Positions 1 to 9,238 of a stretch of DNA of 64,000 bases are shown here, piece by piece. Origin of the DNA: Paraburkholderia sp. PGU19 (GTDB lineage: Bacteria > Pseudomonadota > Gammaproteobacteria > Burkholderiales > Burkholderiaceae); NCBI RefSeq assembly GCF_013426915.1, contig NZ_AP023182.1, positions 124,001-188,000 of the forward strand, written 5' to 3'. Under the pieces are notes generated by a model. The model did not search any database. It worked only from the letters and a program-made list of their open reading frames with translations, and was not told where the DNA came from. The position numbers and the translations under genes are program-made. Within the stretch, counting starts at the first letter, position 1, and every line of letters begins with the position of its first letter.

Positions 1-64
1 CCTATAACGTTCAGAACCGTGCTGGCCATGGTTTCTTTTCCAGAATTTTTGCCGGAATACTAGC

Positions 65-1000
65 ATGAGCGAGAACAGCAAAATCGAATGGACCGATCAC
101 ACGTTCAATCCGTAGGAAGGCTGTCAGAAGGTCGGGCCCGGCTGCGATTACTGCTATGCCGAGACGCGCAACGCTCGCTTCGCCGGCGGTACGGCGATCA
201 ACTGGGTCCCGGGCGCGCCGCGCCGCCGCACGTCCGTCGCAAACTGGCGCAAGCCGCTGCAGTGGAACAAGGCGCACACCGAGTTCTATGCGCAGCATGG
301 CCGCCGCCAGCGCGTCTCTTGCGCGTCGCTCGCCGATGTGTTCGACAACGCCGTCGATCCGGCGTGGCGCCGAGACCTGTTAGACCTCATTGAGCTCACG
401 CCCAACCTCAATTGGCTGCTGCTGACGAAGCGCGTCGGCAACGCATTCGAGATGATCGCTCGCGCACGCTCACGCGACTGGCTCGCTGGCTGCGACAACG
501 TCTGGCTCGGCGGCGACGGTCGTCAACCAGGCCGAGGCCGACCGTGACATTCCAAAGCTGCTCGAGGTGCCGGCCCGCGTGCGGTTCTTGTCGATCGAGC
601 CGATGCTGGGGCCCATCAATCTCGATCGCATCTATCTCGATCTCTCTCACACTGCGTGGATCGACTGGGTCATCTGCGGCGGCGAAAGCGGCCACGGCGC
701 ACCCCCGATGCATCCGGATTGGGCTCGTGCGCTCCGCGATCAATGCGCGGCCGCTGGCGTGCTGTTCCTCTTCAAGCAATGGGGCGAATGGGAAATCGCA
801 ACGGTCGAGAACGGCCATTACGACGGGGATATGGCGCGCAACAACGCTCATTGGGTACACCTCGACGGCGTAATGGCGAAGCCCAGTTTGCTGCGGCCGG
901 GCTATCCGCATGCCGATATGGCGTACGGAATGGTCAAGGTCGGAAAGAAAGCCTCCGGGCGCCTGCTTGACGGTCGCACGCACAATCAGTGTCCGGAGCG
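65..1000 (+). pseudogene. broken phage Gp37/Gp68-type (DUF5131) gene
   Basis: The reading frame begins MSENSKIEWTDHTFNP, the typical head of the DUF5131 (Gp37/Gp68) family, whose members carry an early cysteine cluster like radical-SAM proteins. After FNP the expected Trp codon of FNPWEGC reads TAG (113-115); the frame then continues with EGCQKVGPGCDYCYAE. A second lesion, one extra base near 505-515, shifts the frame from VWLG into TVVNQAEADRD. The rest (VRFLSIEPMLGPINLD, VICGGESG, KQWGEWE, GRLLDGRTHNQ) is well conserved in the shifted frame. Family length is about 250-300 residues, so both ends are present and only the two point lesions kill it. Family role is not established; members occur in phages and islands. 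Confidence 0.85.
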
Positions 1001-1008
1001 CGATGATC

Positions 1009-1254
1009 CTACCCGTTGCCGACCTTGGTCCCTTCCACTCCGAGCGACACGAGCTTCACGATGTATTCCAGAGCCTCAGTCTCAGAAAGACCACCTTTGA
1101 GAAGCGGCTCGATGCTTACGTGGTGCGGCGGGAGAAGACCTCCCTGCCCTCCAGGTGGCGGCTGGACCATGATCGATGCTTCTGCTTTTGCAGCGATCAG
1201 CATCACAACAATCTGATGACCATGAACAACATTTCTTCTGTTCGGAGCGGTCAT
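1009..1254 (-). CDS. small hypothetical protein, 81 aa
   Basis: Start chosen because AGGAGACAGCC lies directly before the ATG (1252-1254). The protein has a glycine/proline-rich middle (PPPGGQGGLLPPHH) and an amphipathic C-terminal helix (LSETEALEYIVKLVSLGVEG). No signal peptide or membrane segment. It lies head to tail with the next small gene and opposite the broken Gp37/Gp68 gene. I do not recognise the family; the strong ribosome site and clean composition support a real gene. Confidence 0.6.
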   Translation of the reverse strand: MTAPNRRNVVHGHQIVVMLIAAKAEASIMVQPPPGGQGGLLPPHHVSIEPLLKGGLSETEALEYIVKLVSLGVEGTKVGNG

Positions 1255-1319
1255 GGCTGTCTCCTGCGGGCATTTTCGAGGATCGTAGCGTTAGCATTTG
1301 GAATAGTAGGCCAGGAAGT

Positions 1320-1535
1320 CTACAACCCAAGCACGCGTTTCGCTTCGGCCTCGGCCAATGCAAGCGCCTCACTTTCCGTAGGCATCGGCCGACCACAACC
1401 GCGCCCTGTGGTCTGTCCGACGATGCTCCCATGTTTGGCCGTCTGGACGCGAATATAGCCTTTGAACATTCCTCCGGGAGCAGGCATAACGCAAGCCTCG
1501 ACGGTCTTATTTCCCTTCGTTTCCTTGAACGCCAT
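1320..1535 (-). CDS. small hypothetical protein, 71 aa
   Basis: GAGGAGGCGAT precedes the ATG (1533-1535), a near-ideal ribosome site. The protein starts MAFKETKGNKTVEACVMP and ends in an Ala/Glu-rich helix (ESEALALAEAEAKRVLGL). The middle reads like a small compact fold (FKGYIRVQTAKHG). No transmembrane segment. It is upstream of and co-directional with the 81-aa gene at 1009-1254, so the two could be one transcript. Function unknown. Confidence 0.6.
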   Translation of the reverse strand: MAFKETKGNKTVEACVMPAPGGMFKGYIRVQTAKHGSIVGQTTGRGCGRPMPTESEALALAEAEAKRVLGL

Positions 1536-1554
1536 ATCGCCTCCTCAGGTGACG

Positions 1555-2019
1555 ACAAATCCTAGCATGACCGAAGCAGCACAACGAGTAATCCATAAGG
1601 GACACCCATTAGCCGGCCGGAGTCAAGGGTAAAAAAAGTACCCCGCAAACAGTTGCGTCAATTCTCGGTGACAACAGCGCGCCACCTTCATTCGTGCAAA
1701 CACTAACCGCGCCCGTTTTCTCACTCGTTGGTTGCGAACCGAATCGCACCAGACACCCGTCGGGATCAAGCCTGTCGCAATGCTCCGCGACTGCCCTGGC
1801 GGCAGTGCCGCCCCAGAGAAACTTTGGTGCCAGGCCGTGTCCAGGGGAGTGCTTGCATTCCCTGTGGCTATCGCCATGACGACGCCAGTCCTTTGATGGC
1901 TCACGGCCTGTGCGATTCAGTGTTCTGCATCCGTTCAGATGGCACAAGGGCGGCGTCCAACTCATTCGGGTGGCTTCACACCAGTCCCTTGTCCTGGCTC
2001 GCCGCCCCTGGCCAAACCG
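1555..2019. other. noncoding stretch, no gene recognised
   Basis: Open frames exist on both strands (for example 1609-1965 on the minus strand) but none has a ribosome site, recognisable motif or protein-like composition. The right part (from about 1970) probably holds the 3' noncoding end of the IS110 element that follows. I see no clear inverted repeat marking the element's boundary. Confidence 0.4.
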
Positions 2020-3033
2020 TTATCCAAAACACAGATGGACATCGAAGGGTTTCTGGTCTCGCAGCACGTGGTAGCACGCCCGCGCAAGCTTGTGTGCCAG
2101 AGCCTTGATCGCCAGGACGCGGTTCGTCCTGCTCTTCTTGCGATCGTAAAAGTTTCTGGCCTGCGGGCAGTAACGCATCGCGAAGTTCGCTGCCTCCACA
2201 AACGCCCACGCGAGATACTTGTTGCCGTTCCTGGTATTGCCTTCACCCTTCTTCCTGCCGTTACTCTCCCTCAGGCTGTCAACACAGCGACAGTAGGAAC
2301 TGAAATTGCCGACCTGGGCAAAGCGGCTGATCGAGCCGGTCTCGAGCATGATTGTGGTCGCGAGCGTGTCGCCGATGCCCGGCACCGTCCTGAGCAGGTG
2401 GTACTCGGCACGCAGGCTCACGCGTTCCCTCAGTCGCTTCTCCAGCGCCTCAATCTGCTGCCCCAGCGCCTGGCTGACCGCGCGGTTGGCCTCCACGGCC
2501 AGCGCGACATCGGGCGCAAAGGCAAATTCATCGACCTGGCCGGCTGTCAGCCGTTTGACTGCCTCGCCATTTATTCGGCTCCCCGTCTGCCGCATCAGGA
2601 TGCCCTCGATCGAAAGGATCTGCGCTGTGCGATAGCGCACCAGCTGCATGCGCTTGCGTGCCAGGTCGCGTGCGCCGCGTTCCTCGCGCGGATAGACATA
2701 GCCCTCGGGCAGCAACCCGAGCCTCAGTAGCTGCGCCAGATAGGCCGCATCGGCGAAATCGCCGCTGTGCTTGAGACCGTCGTATTTCCTGATGGCAGCA
2801 GGATGGGCCAGGTGTACCCGGTAGCCTGTGTCCATCAGCCCATCCACCAGCCAGTACCAGTTGTACGTGCTCTCGACGACCACACCCGCCAGTTCTTGCC
2901 GGTACGGCTCAAGCGTCGCCGCGATCTACGCGAGCTCGTTTGGCACGCGTTTCTGGTACACGATCCGGTCGTTCTCGTCGCTGACGATCACCACGCAGTT
3001 GTTCGAATGCAGGTCTATGCCACAATAGTTCAT
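2020..3033 (-). pseudogene. IS110-family transposase with an internal stop
   Basis: The N-terminal part (from ATG at 3031-3033) reads MNYCGIDLHSNNCVV, the RuvC-like first Asp motif of IS110 DEDD transposases, and reaches ...RVPNELA before an in-frame TAG at 2923-2925. The rest continues in the same frame: VVVESTYNWYWLVDGL (second acidic residue), SGDFADAAYLAQLL (DxxD pair), then the C-terminal transposase domain LLRTVPGIGDTLA with the conserved Ser region, ending CFG. Total about 337 codons, close to full family length. Only the single stop separates the pieces, so the copy is recently inactivated, or survives as two polypeptides or by read-through. Element ends were not identified. Confidence 0.85.
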
Positions 3034-3216
3034 GTCGGTCTCCGCAGGGTCAAAGTGCGTTTCGCAAACTGACTTTAACCCTCGTCGCATAACCGCGGCG
3101 AGGAGGCCGGCTACATGATCATCATTCGAGCTTTCCGAAAGCAGCCGTCCGAACGAGACCACTTCAGACTTAAAACAGCTTCATCAATTTACTGATGGAA
3201 ACGAATGCGAGTTGTG

Positions 3217-3870
3217 TCAGCCACCCTTAAGGTCACTCCCCACAGGTCTACCGACACTCTCCCGTAATGTGCCAGTTTCACGAGCGCAAGTCTGCATAGG
3301 AGTGGTTTCCCTTTTAACCGCATGCAGGTCAAGTAACTGAATAAATTGCCTGTCTGAACTTCCATGTTCGTGGCTCATACGAAGCAAGCGTCCCTCATCT
3401 TCAGACTCAAACAATGCGTCGCCCGAAGGTGCTGGCAATACAGACATCAATGGTGAGGGATAGTCGGGAATCTGCCTTAGTGTGCCATGTGAAAATAGTT
3501 TCTTCGCGTCAGATTCTGACATCGTAGAACCCAGTACATAGACAAGCCCGACAACGGTACCGGATCCTTCAAATCCAAAAATGATGATCTTTTCGGGCGA
3601 CTCTCGCTCCGCGATTTTGCAGTTCGCGTGCTGCCCATTCGACATCAGGTTGATATAGCCTCCCCGCGCCCGACGTAGTTCGGTGACCAGTTCTCGCCAA
3701 GGGTCTTCGACATGACATGCTTCGCTTCTTCGAGCGGCCGTCCGAGCATGTCGTCTGGCATCGGACAGCTTTGCGCAGAAGCTGCCAATCGCCGTTCGAT
3801 CGATGCTCGCGCTACCGCGAACGGCAGGACGCACCCTGAGCGGACGGCTGGGCTGCCAGATAACAGCCAT
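3217..3870 (-). CDS. hypothetical protein, start uncertain
   Basis: The C-terminal 140 codons look genuinely protein-coding (EKIIIFGFEGSGTVVGLVYV, SESDAKKLFSHGT, RLLRMSHEHGS), with balanced hydrophobic and charged residues. The first 70 codons of the open frame are Arg/Ala-rich and less convincing. A different minus-strand frame at about 3660-3760 (MPDDMLGRPLEEAKHV...) looks more natural there, so a frameshift near 3660 is possible. Internal Met codon 76 (3643-3645) is another possible start. The DNA is AT-richer than its neighbours. No family recognised. Confidence 0.4.
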   Translation of the reverse strand: MAVIWQPSRPLRVRPAVRGSASIDRTAIGSFCAKLSDARRHARTAARRSEACHVEDPWRELVTELRRARGGYINLMSNGQHANCKIAERESPEKIIIFGFEGSGTVVGLVYVLGSTMSESDAKKLFSHGTLRQIPDYPSPLMSVLPAPSGDALFESEDEGRLLRMSHEHGSSDRQFIQLLDLHAVKRETTPMQTCARETGTLRESVGRPVGSDLKGG

Positions 3871-3904
3871 TCGAGTTACGGTGATCTATCTTGGCACAGG
3901 GGTC

Positions 3905-4153
3905 TTGTACGGCCGGCGAGGGAAATGAGCAGCACCGGCCGGCGGCCGTAGTGATCCGACAGGACACCGAGAACGGGCGCGAAGACAAACTGCATCAACG
4001 CGTACAGCGCGAGCATCGCGCCGAAAACAGCGAGGACACCTCGTCCGTGCCGCTCATCGAACGCAGCAGTCCCGGCAGGATCGGAAAGATCAGTGCGATG
4101 CCCGCCGCGTCGAGCGCGACGGTGGCAAAGATCACGACCAGCGGCCAGCTCAT
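3905..4153 (-). pseudogene. N-terminal fragment of a TetA-like MFS transporter
   Basis: Reading from the ATG at 4151-4153 gives [18 protein letters not shown] and [17 protein letters not shown], the first membrane helix of drug/tetracycline-type MFS exporters. A one-base shift near 4025 is needed to continue into [18 protein letters not shown] and then the MFS motif A segment [18 protein letters not shown]. Homology ends at about 3905, so only helices 1-2 and motif A of an expected 390-residue protein remain. It lies just downstream of, and co-directional with, the acyltransferase-like gene. It cannot encode a working pump. Confidence 0.75.
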
Positions 4154-4163
4154 ATCCGACCGG

Positions 4164-5237
4164 TCACGCCACCAGCGTCGAGGTCACCGCGTCCACCTCC
4201 AACGCGGTCGCTTCGTCGTCCGCGATCGTCGCAGCCGCCGGATGGAGGAGGTCAGGCCGCTGCCGTCGCGCTACGGCCAGAAACGGATCATGGGGGATCG
4301 GATGCCAGAGCCAATACGCCTCCGGCCGCTGCGCAGTGAACCCGGCGATAGGAATGGCGAGCCTTTGGGTGAGATCGGAAGCCGCAGCGTGCTTAGGCAT
4401 CGATGCGTGGTACTCGATCGGATCGAGAATGTTCATCGAAAAGCCCTGCGCGTCCCGGCGCGATGCAAAGCCCGGAAGGATCGGCGTTCCGGATCGCGCG
4501 TATCTCGCTGGTCCAGGCGGATAGTTGAACTCGGAATCATGCGCCATGGCGACAATGCCTTTGTATTTGGCGCTTGGGTAGACATCCACGACCATCAATA
4601 CGACACCATTGTTCTCAAGAGCGTTCGAAATCTCGGCTCCGGTGTGCCTTCGCCCGATCGCTATCGGTGTTCCGCAACCGGCATGCCGACCTGCATCAAT
4701 CCAGCGCTCGGTGGGCGTCGGCTTATGGCCGATCGCATAGACGAAGGCGATGTTGAATCCTCGATCGATGAGATGCGCCGCGAACAGTTCGATGCTGCCT
4801 ATGTGGGGGACCGCAAGGATGCAGCCGTTACGTGATTTCGACAGAACCTGAGCGAGACGGTCCAGAGCCTCGTCGGGAATGTTGGCCTCGACGTCCAGCG
4901 CTCTGCGCCGGTCGTGTTGCAAGTTGCCGAGATCGAAGAGGACGGTGACCCAGGCTGCCAGCCCTTCGATCACATGGTCATGGGTCGCGGTGCCACCGCG
5001 GATGATGCTTTGGCGAAGGAACATGTTGTTGACCATTGAACTGGGCCCGCAGGCGATGACTTCAGCAATGTCTCGCGCGAGAGATGGCTGACGGGCTATG
5101 GGGACGGCCGGCGCCAGGCGGTCGACGAGGTTTACGACTGCGGTTTGGATGTCTCCGTGCCCACGCGGCAGTGGCGTGATAGCGCCGGTGCGGATAGGTG
5201 GGACGAGCACGTGCTCGTGGTTTATGGTGCTGGTCAT
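4164..5237 (-). CDS. lysophospholipid/lipid A acyltransferase-like protein
   Basis: Start placed at the ATG 5235-5237 because AAGGAAAAAGGGA sits directly upstream; the frame is open further but without support. The 357-residue protein shows AVPHIGSIELFA, an HX4E motif (about H145/E150) typical of LpxL/HtrB-like acyltransferases, followed by a GVVLMVVDVYPSAKY strand region and PARYARSGTPILPGF, which resembles the substrate-pocket region of the same family. No clear N-terminal membrane anchor is visible, unlike LpxL, so it may be a soluble or biosynthetic-cluster relative. It is monocistronic apart from the dead MFS fragment downstream. Confidence 0.6.
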   Translation of the reverse strand: MTSTINHEHVLVPPIRTGAITPLPRGHGDIQTAVVNLVDRLAPAVPIARQPSLARDIAEVIACGPSSMVNNMFLRQSIIRGGTATHDHVIEGLAAWVTVLFDLGNLQHDRRRALDVEANIPDEALDRLAQVLSKSRNGCILAVPHIGSIELFAAHLIDRGFNIAFVYAIGHKPTPTERWIDAGRHAGCGTPIAIGRRHTGAEISNALENNGVVLMVVDVYPSAKYKGIVAMAHDSEFNYPPGPARYARSGTPILPGFASRRDAQGFSMNILDPIEYHASMPKHAAASDLTQRLAIPIAGFTAQRPEAYWLWHPIPHDPFLAVARRQRPDLLHPAAATIADDEATALEVDAVTSTLVA

Positions 5238-5376
5238 TCCCTTTTTCCTTGTGTGACACACCGAATTCGGGGCTCTCAGTCGAGTGCGTCGCGAAATTTC
5301 ATATTGACCGATAACGGCGACTTTTCGGCTGCGCGACATTTCTTGACATCAAATTCACGCAAAATAGGTCAATTGC

Positions 5377-5412
5377 AAAAAGCCGCTGATCCGCGAGTTT
5401 CAGCGGCTTTTT
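5377..5412. terminator. bidirectional rho-independent terminator
   Basis: A perfect 13-bp stem pairs 5377-5389 (AAAAAGCCGCTGA) with 5400-5412 (TCAGCGGCTTTTT) around a 10-base loop. A/T runs on both sides give a U-tract in either direction. It lies upstream of the acyltransferase-like gene, so it probably shields that gene or once ended a neighbouring transcript. Confidence 0.85.
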
Positions 5413-5633
5413 CTTTGCGCTCGCACCACGCGACCGGAAAGTGGGTCACCGGTCGCTGAACGCCAGCCAACATCGGCTCGTCCCCGCTGCATCAACCTTC
5501 CATTCGAAGTCGCCGACGCGCTCTCGCCCCGCCAATCGACCCAATCCCCAAACGCAGTCGTCGCCCTATGACTGCCCTAAGCCTGTCTTGTCACACTTGC
5601 GCCCATCCCAATCATCTCGACTGAGAGACCACG

Positions 5634-5740
5634 ATGAACGCGCTATCGACGACATCGCCACCGACAAGCTGGCAAAGCAAAGTCCCCGAAATTGCCCTGT
5701 CCTTTTGGATCACCAAGCCGACTGGCCGCACTATTGGCCT
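5634..5740 (+). pseudogene. N-terminal remnant of a COG4705-like membrane protein
   Basis: The frame from ATG 5634 reads MNALSTTSPP...WQSKVPEIALSFWITK. The KVPEI-LSFWI-K pattern is the characteristic head of COG4705 predicted membrane-anchored proteins, normally about 250 residues with several helices. After about codon 35 the similarity stops (GRTIGLASG...) and no membrane helices follow, so the body has been lost. The open frame runs to 5882 by chance. Confidence 0.55.
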
Positions 5741-5907
5741 GGCTAGCGGGCCGTCACTTCGCCTGTCAGCAGACATTTTGGTCAACGGTGGACGCAAGCG
5801 AGCGGGCGTCCACAATGCCCCATCTCAAAACGTCGATTTTCGACCGGTAAATGACCGTTCGCTGACTAAAGTGGACGCCTGAGCGTCAATTTGGGCGCGG
5901 TAACGAC

Positions 5908-5923
5908 CGGCCGTAATTGGCCG
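5908..5923. repeat. dispersed intergenic repeat core, copy 1
   Basis: CGGCCG-TAA-TTGGCCG, a near-palindrome also found at 21790-21805 and 51384-51399 with different three-base centres. The copies sit in similar-looking degenerate intergenic sequence rich in ACGTC/GACGT and CCG words. Confidence 0.5.
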
Positions 5924-5979
5924 TTCCCAGAAGAGTCATCAGCCACTCAGGTCAGTGGCATGTAGCCGCGCGTTTTCGC

Positions 5980-6771
5980 TCATTTCGCAGGCATCGCTGA
6001 AAGCGGTTCGAGCCCGCTCCTCGAAATCGCAGACGCCGCGTCCGGCGACGACAGAAAATGGATCAGCGCCTCTGCACCGGGCGGATTTTTCGCATTGGTG
6101 GCGATTCCCCCGGAGAACACCGTGTACCTCTGCACTTCTGCTGGCAGACTGCCGACCACCGTCACCCCTTTCACCGGCAACAGTTCGACGATCTCCTGAA
6201 TTCCGATCTCAGCTTCTCCATTCGCAACGGCATCGGCGACCTGCGCGACCTGAAGCATGCGGCTCTTGCTCCCCATCGGCCCCGCGATGCCGAGACGCCG
6301 GAACAGTTCGTCGCCGACATAGACGCCGCTCGGGCTGTCCGGATAGACGACAGACTTCGCTGCAAGCAGCGCTCGCCGCAATGCGTCGGCCGAGCTGATA
6401 TCCGGCTTGGGGCTTCCCTCGCGAACCACCATGCCGATTGCCGATCGTGCGAAGTCCACCTTACTGTCAGGCAAGACCTTGCCGGCATTGATCTGTTCGT
6501 CGAGTGCATAGCCAACCACGATCAGCACGTCGGCCCACTCGCCGCGCGCAAACCGCACAGGGATCGCATTCGCGGCCGTACCCACCGCGGGCCCCCAGAC
6601 GGTGATCAGCTTACGGCCGGAGGCCTCCTCGAATTGCGGGCCCAGTTCGCGATAGGCCGACGCAAACCCGCCCGAAATCATCACCTTGACCTCGTCTGCC
6701 ATTGCGATGCAGCTACTCAGTAACGCGCCCGCTACGCAGAATGCAAGTGCGCGAATGCTCAGCTTGCACAT
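5980..6771 (-). CDS. ModA-like periplasmic substrate-binding protein
   Basis: The ATG at 6769-6771 gives a clean Sec signal peptide (MCKLSIRALAFCVAGALLSS...AMA-DE); an in-frame Met 17 codons upstream would spoil it. The mature part, EVKVMISGGFASAYRELGPQFEEASGRK, is the standard opening of the molybdate-binding protein fold, followed by ADVLIV, VVREGSPKPDISS and GEAEIGIQ, and ends with a type 2 binding-protein tail. Length (263 aa) fits. No ModB or ModC permease or ATPase lies nearby, so this is an orphan; many orphan homologues bind small anions or organic acids rather than molybdate. Monocistronic. Confidence 0.75.
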   Translation of the reverse strand: MCKLSIRALAFCVAGALLSSCIAMADEVKVMISGGFASAYRELGPQFEEASGRKLITVWGPAVGTAANAIPVRFARGEWADVLIVVGYALDEQINAGKVLPDSKVDFARSAIGMVVREGSPKPDISSADALRRALLAAKSVVYPDSPSGVYVGDELFRRLGIAGPMGSKSRMLQVAQVADAVANGEAEIGIQEIVELLPVKGVTVVGSLPAEVQRYTVFSGGIATNAKNPPGAEALIHFLSSPDAASAISRSGLEPLSAMPAK

Positions 6772-7197
6772 GGCCACGGCCCCGCCCCAATCTCCATAGG
6801 ATGACCCTGTCCGGATATACATCGTGTACGGATGCCAGTCATCATGTTAGCCGGCATCGAATGCGGCAGCGAGCCTGCCGCATACCGTTCTGCTTCACCC
6901 TACCGCAGTCGACGGGCGCTGTTCGACCCTCTCCGGTCATAGACGGCTGCTCTAATTCGACGGCCACTTTCAAGGGCACAGCGGTCATCCGTGCCGTCAA
7001 CGCGAGGGCGATTGCGTTCATCGTCGCGTGGCAGCTGTCAGGTTCCCCCTGTGAGGATTAGTCTTTTAGCGTACTACCATACCGTTACGCGTTAGAGCTT
7101 CTGTTTTTCGAATCACTGCACAGGCGAAGAGGCGTCCGCATACCGCTGAATTGGAAGTTACGCCGCCCCGCCCAGAGTTAGTCGAACGGAGGGCAGA

Positions 7198-8184
7198 ATG
7201 CAAACACGACTGACACAAATGCTCGGCATTGAGCATCCCATCCTCTCCGCGCCGATGGCGTTTGCCGCTGGCGGCAAGCTTGCCGCGGCCGTGTCCGGCG
7301 CGGGCGGGCTCGGCATGATCGGCGGTGGCTATGGAGACCCAAGTTGGCTCGAGCAGGAATTTGCCGACGCAGGAAGTGCCCGCGTTGGCTGCGGATTTAT
7401 TACGTGGTCGCTGGCGCAAAAGCCGCAGCTGCTTGAACTCGTGCTCGCACACGCGCCCGTTGGGGTCATGCTGTCTTTCGGCAATCTCACGTCATTTGCG
7501 CGACAAATCAAGGCAACCGGCACCAGGCTGATCTGCCAGGTACAGACATTGGAGTTGGCTCGCGAAGCGGTCGCCGCTGGCGCAGACGTGATCGTCGCGC
7601 AAGGCGCGGAAGCAGGAGGTCACGGGGCCGTACGAGCGACGTTCACGTTGGTGCCGGAGCTTGCGGACTACCTCTCAGTTGCAGCACCAGACACTGTGCT
7701 TGTCGCGGCCGGCGGGATCGGCGACGGCCGCGGGCTTGCGGCAGCATTGATGCTAGGTGCTGACGGCGTTCTTATCGGTACGCGTTTCCTGGCGAGCACA
7801 GAAGCGCTGATAGCGCAGAGCCTGCAGGCGGCAGTGCTCGCTGCCGATGGAGATTCGACAATCCGCACGAGGGTTGTCGACATTGCTCGCCGAATCGAGT
7901 GGCCGGAGGCGATCACCGGGCGCGTGCTCAAGACTCGCTTCACGATGGACTGGCACGGCCGCGAGGCAAAGCTCTCGGAGCCAGCGATCCTTAAACACGA
8001 AGAGATCCGCTACCGGAACGCCCTGAACGCCGGCGACGTTGACAATGCCTCTGTGTTCGCCGGTGAGGCGGTCGGCCTGATTCGCGATATTGCACCGGCA
8101 GGCGACATCCTCCATCGGATCGTTCGTCAGGCTGAGGATTTACTCGGACGTCCGGCAAACGCGCCGAACAGCCTGCCAGCTTAG
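7198..8184 (+). CDS. nitronate monooxygenase (2-nitropropane dioxygenase family)
   Basis: FMN-dependent TIM barrel. The start MQTRLTQMLGIEHPILSAPMA is the family head, with CGGAGGGCAGA just upstream of the ATG. Other marks are AGGLGMIGGG (FMN loop), VIVAQGAEAGGHG with the conserved catalytic His in AGGHG, and the phosphate-binding segments VAAGGIGDG and GADGVLIGTRFLAS. At 328 residues it is full length. The family oxidises nitronates or propionate-3-nitronate to the carbonyl compound. It stands alone, with no operon partner within 200 bases. Confidence 0.85.
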   Translation: MQTRLTQMLGIEHPILSAPMAFAAGGKLAAAVSGAGGLGMIGGGYGDPSWLEQEFADAGSARVGCGFITWSLAQKPQLLELVLAHAPVGVMLSFGNLTSFARQIKATGTRLICQVQTLELAREAVAAGADVIVAQGAEAGGHGAVRATFTLVPELADYLSVAAPDTVLVAAGGIGDGRGLAAALMLGADGVLIGTRFLASTEALIAQSLQAAVLAADGDSTIRTRVVDIARRIEWPEAITGRVLKTRFTMDWHGREAKLSEPAILKHEEIRYRNALNAGDVDNASVFAGEAVGLIRDIAPAGDILHRIVRQAEDLLGRPANAPNSLPA

Positions 8185-8926
8185 AAGCTTTCGCCAACCC
8201 CTCGCGCAAGCAGGTGCGACCCACCGTCGTGGTTGCCGCGACCAATACCACGGTATGCCAACATTGCAGGGATGGCGAAACTTCACGCGGCCTGATCGCT
8301 TCGGCTGATCAACCGCCAGTCGGCGCAGATCTGTGAACGTCCGAAATTTGAGTGGAGCGGCCGCTTGAATGGCAAGCTGAGCGCGAAAGGGAATGGCTGC
8401 AGTTGGCCTTACGCTGCCCGCCGAGGGCTGTTTGGCATGAGTGGCTTACGCTCTTACGCTGACGTGTCGACGTACATCCGCGCTGGCAGCCTACAGCCAT
8501 TGGAGTGCCATATCGCAGCATAGTACGGCATAATCCGGCCGATTCTGGCAAGGCTCCCGGAATGGCCAGCATCTTTTGTCGACCTCAACCGGTCGGCTTT
8601 TTTCGACCTGAGCATGCAGCGACCAGCGCTTTCAAGTCGCCACTCTTTACCCAGCAACCACGCGACACCAAAGCGGCCTTCTCGGACACAGATCCGATCG
8701 CCGGAAAGCTGTCACTGATCTGTACTCCCTCCCGCCGCCCTTCTTGCTCGATTAACCAGATCGTTCGCCGAAGAGGTCTTCCAGCAGTCTTCCACAGATT
8801 CGCACCAGGCGATCGCCTCCTTGGCACACACATGGGGAGGCGCATTCAAGCTTCAGGTCGCACTCGAAATTTTCCTGGGTTGTTTCTCCAAACAGGTTCG
8901 CTGCAGTTTTGCATTACCTGAAATTC
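8185..8926. other. intergenic region without a convincing gene
   Basis: About 740 bases between convergent genes. Several open frames occur (8309-8572 and 8585-8845 minus, 8505-8921 plus) but none has a ribosome site or recognisable motif. The tail of the 8585-8845 frame reads protein-like (SDSFPAIGSVSEKAALVSRG) and could be a relic. Confidence 0.35.
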
Positions 8927-9238
8927 TCAGTGCGCCGCGAGCCGCTGCATGGTCGAGAGGTCGCAGGCCTCACCGTCCACTTCAACCACACGCTGATGGG
9001 CGTCGAAATACACCGAGTGCGTCTGCGAAGCAGCACGCCCGAAGTCGTATTCGAAGCACCGAATCCCGTCCGCCTGCGCTTCCGAATCAGGCTGTCCGAC
9101 GGCCTGCACAACTTCCTGCCCGGACATGCCGACGCTCACCCGACTCGCGAGCAGCTCGGACGATCGCGCGGCGCATCCGGTGACGACGATCACCAGCATG
9201 CCGCATGCTGCCGGAGCGCAACAACGAAGTAGGCTCAT
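8927..9238 (-). CDS. small outer-membrane lipoprotein, SmpA/OmlA-like
   Basis: AGGAGGGATGCG immediately precedes ATG 9236-9238, fixing the start. The head MSLLRCC...MLVIVVTGC is a lipoprotein signal with lipobox VVTGC. The mature part contains VSVGMSGQEVVQAVGQPDSE, the pattern (GMs-eV...lGqPd) of the SmpA/BamE-like fold found in small envelope lipoproteins, then two short beta strands (CFEYDFG, HSVYFDAHQRVVEVDG). At 103 residues the length fits. Role in the envelope is inferred from the fold only. Confidence 0.7.
   Translation of the reverse strand: MSLLRCCAPAACGMLVIVVTGCAARSSELLASRVSVGMSGQEVVQAVGQPDSEAQADGIRCFEYDFGRAASQTHSVYFDAHQRVVEVDGEACDLSTMQRLAAH

Noticed and set aside
1939..2730. 263-codon plus-strand open frame
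   Set aside because: It is antisense to the IS110 transposase, has no ribosome site and mirrors that gene's codon pattern.
3905..4153. tetracycline or drug resistance gene
   Set aside because: Only about 80 residues with a frameshift remain; no functional exporter.
3891..4835. 314-codon plus-strand frame
   Set aside because: Arg-rich shadow of the acyltransferase-like gene and MFS fragment.
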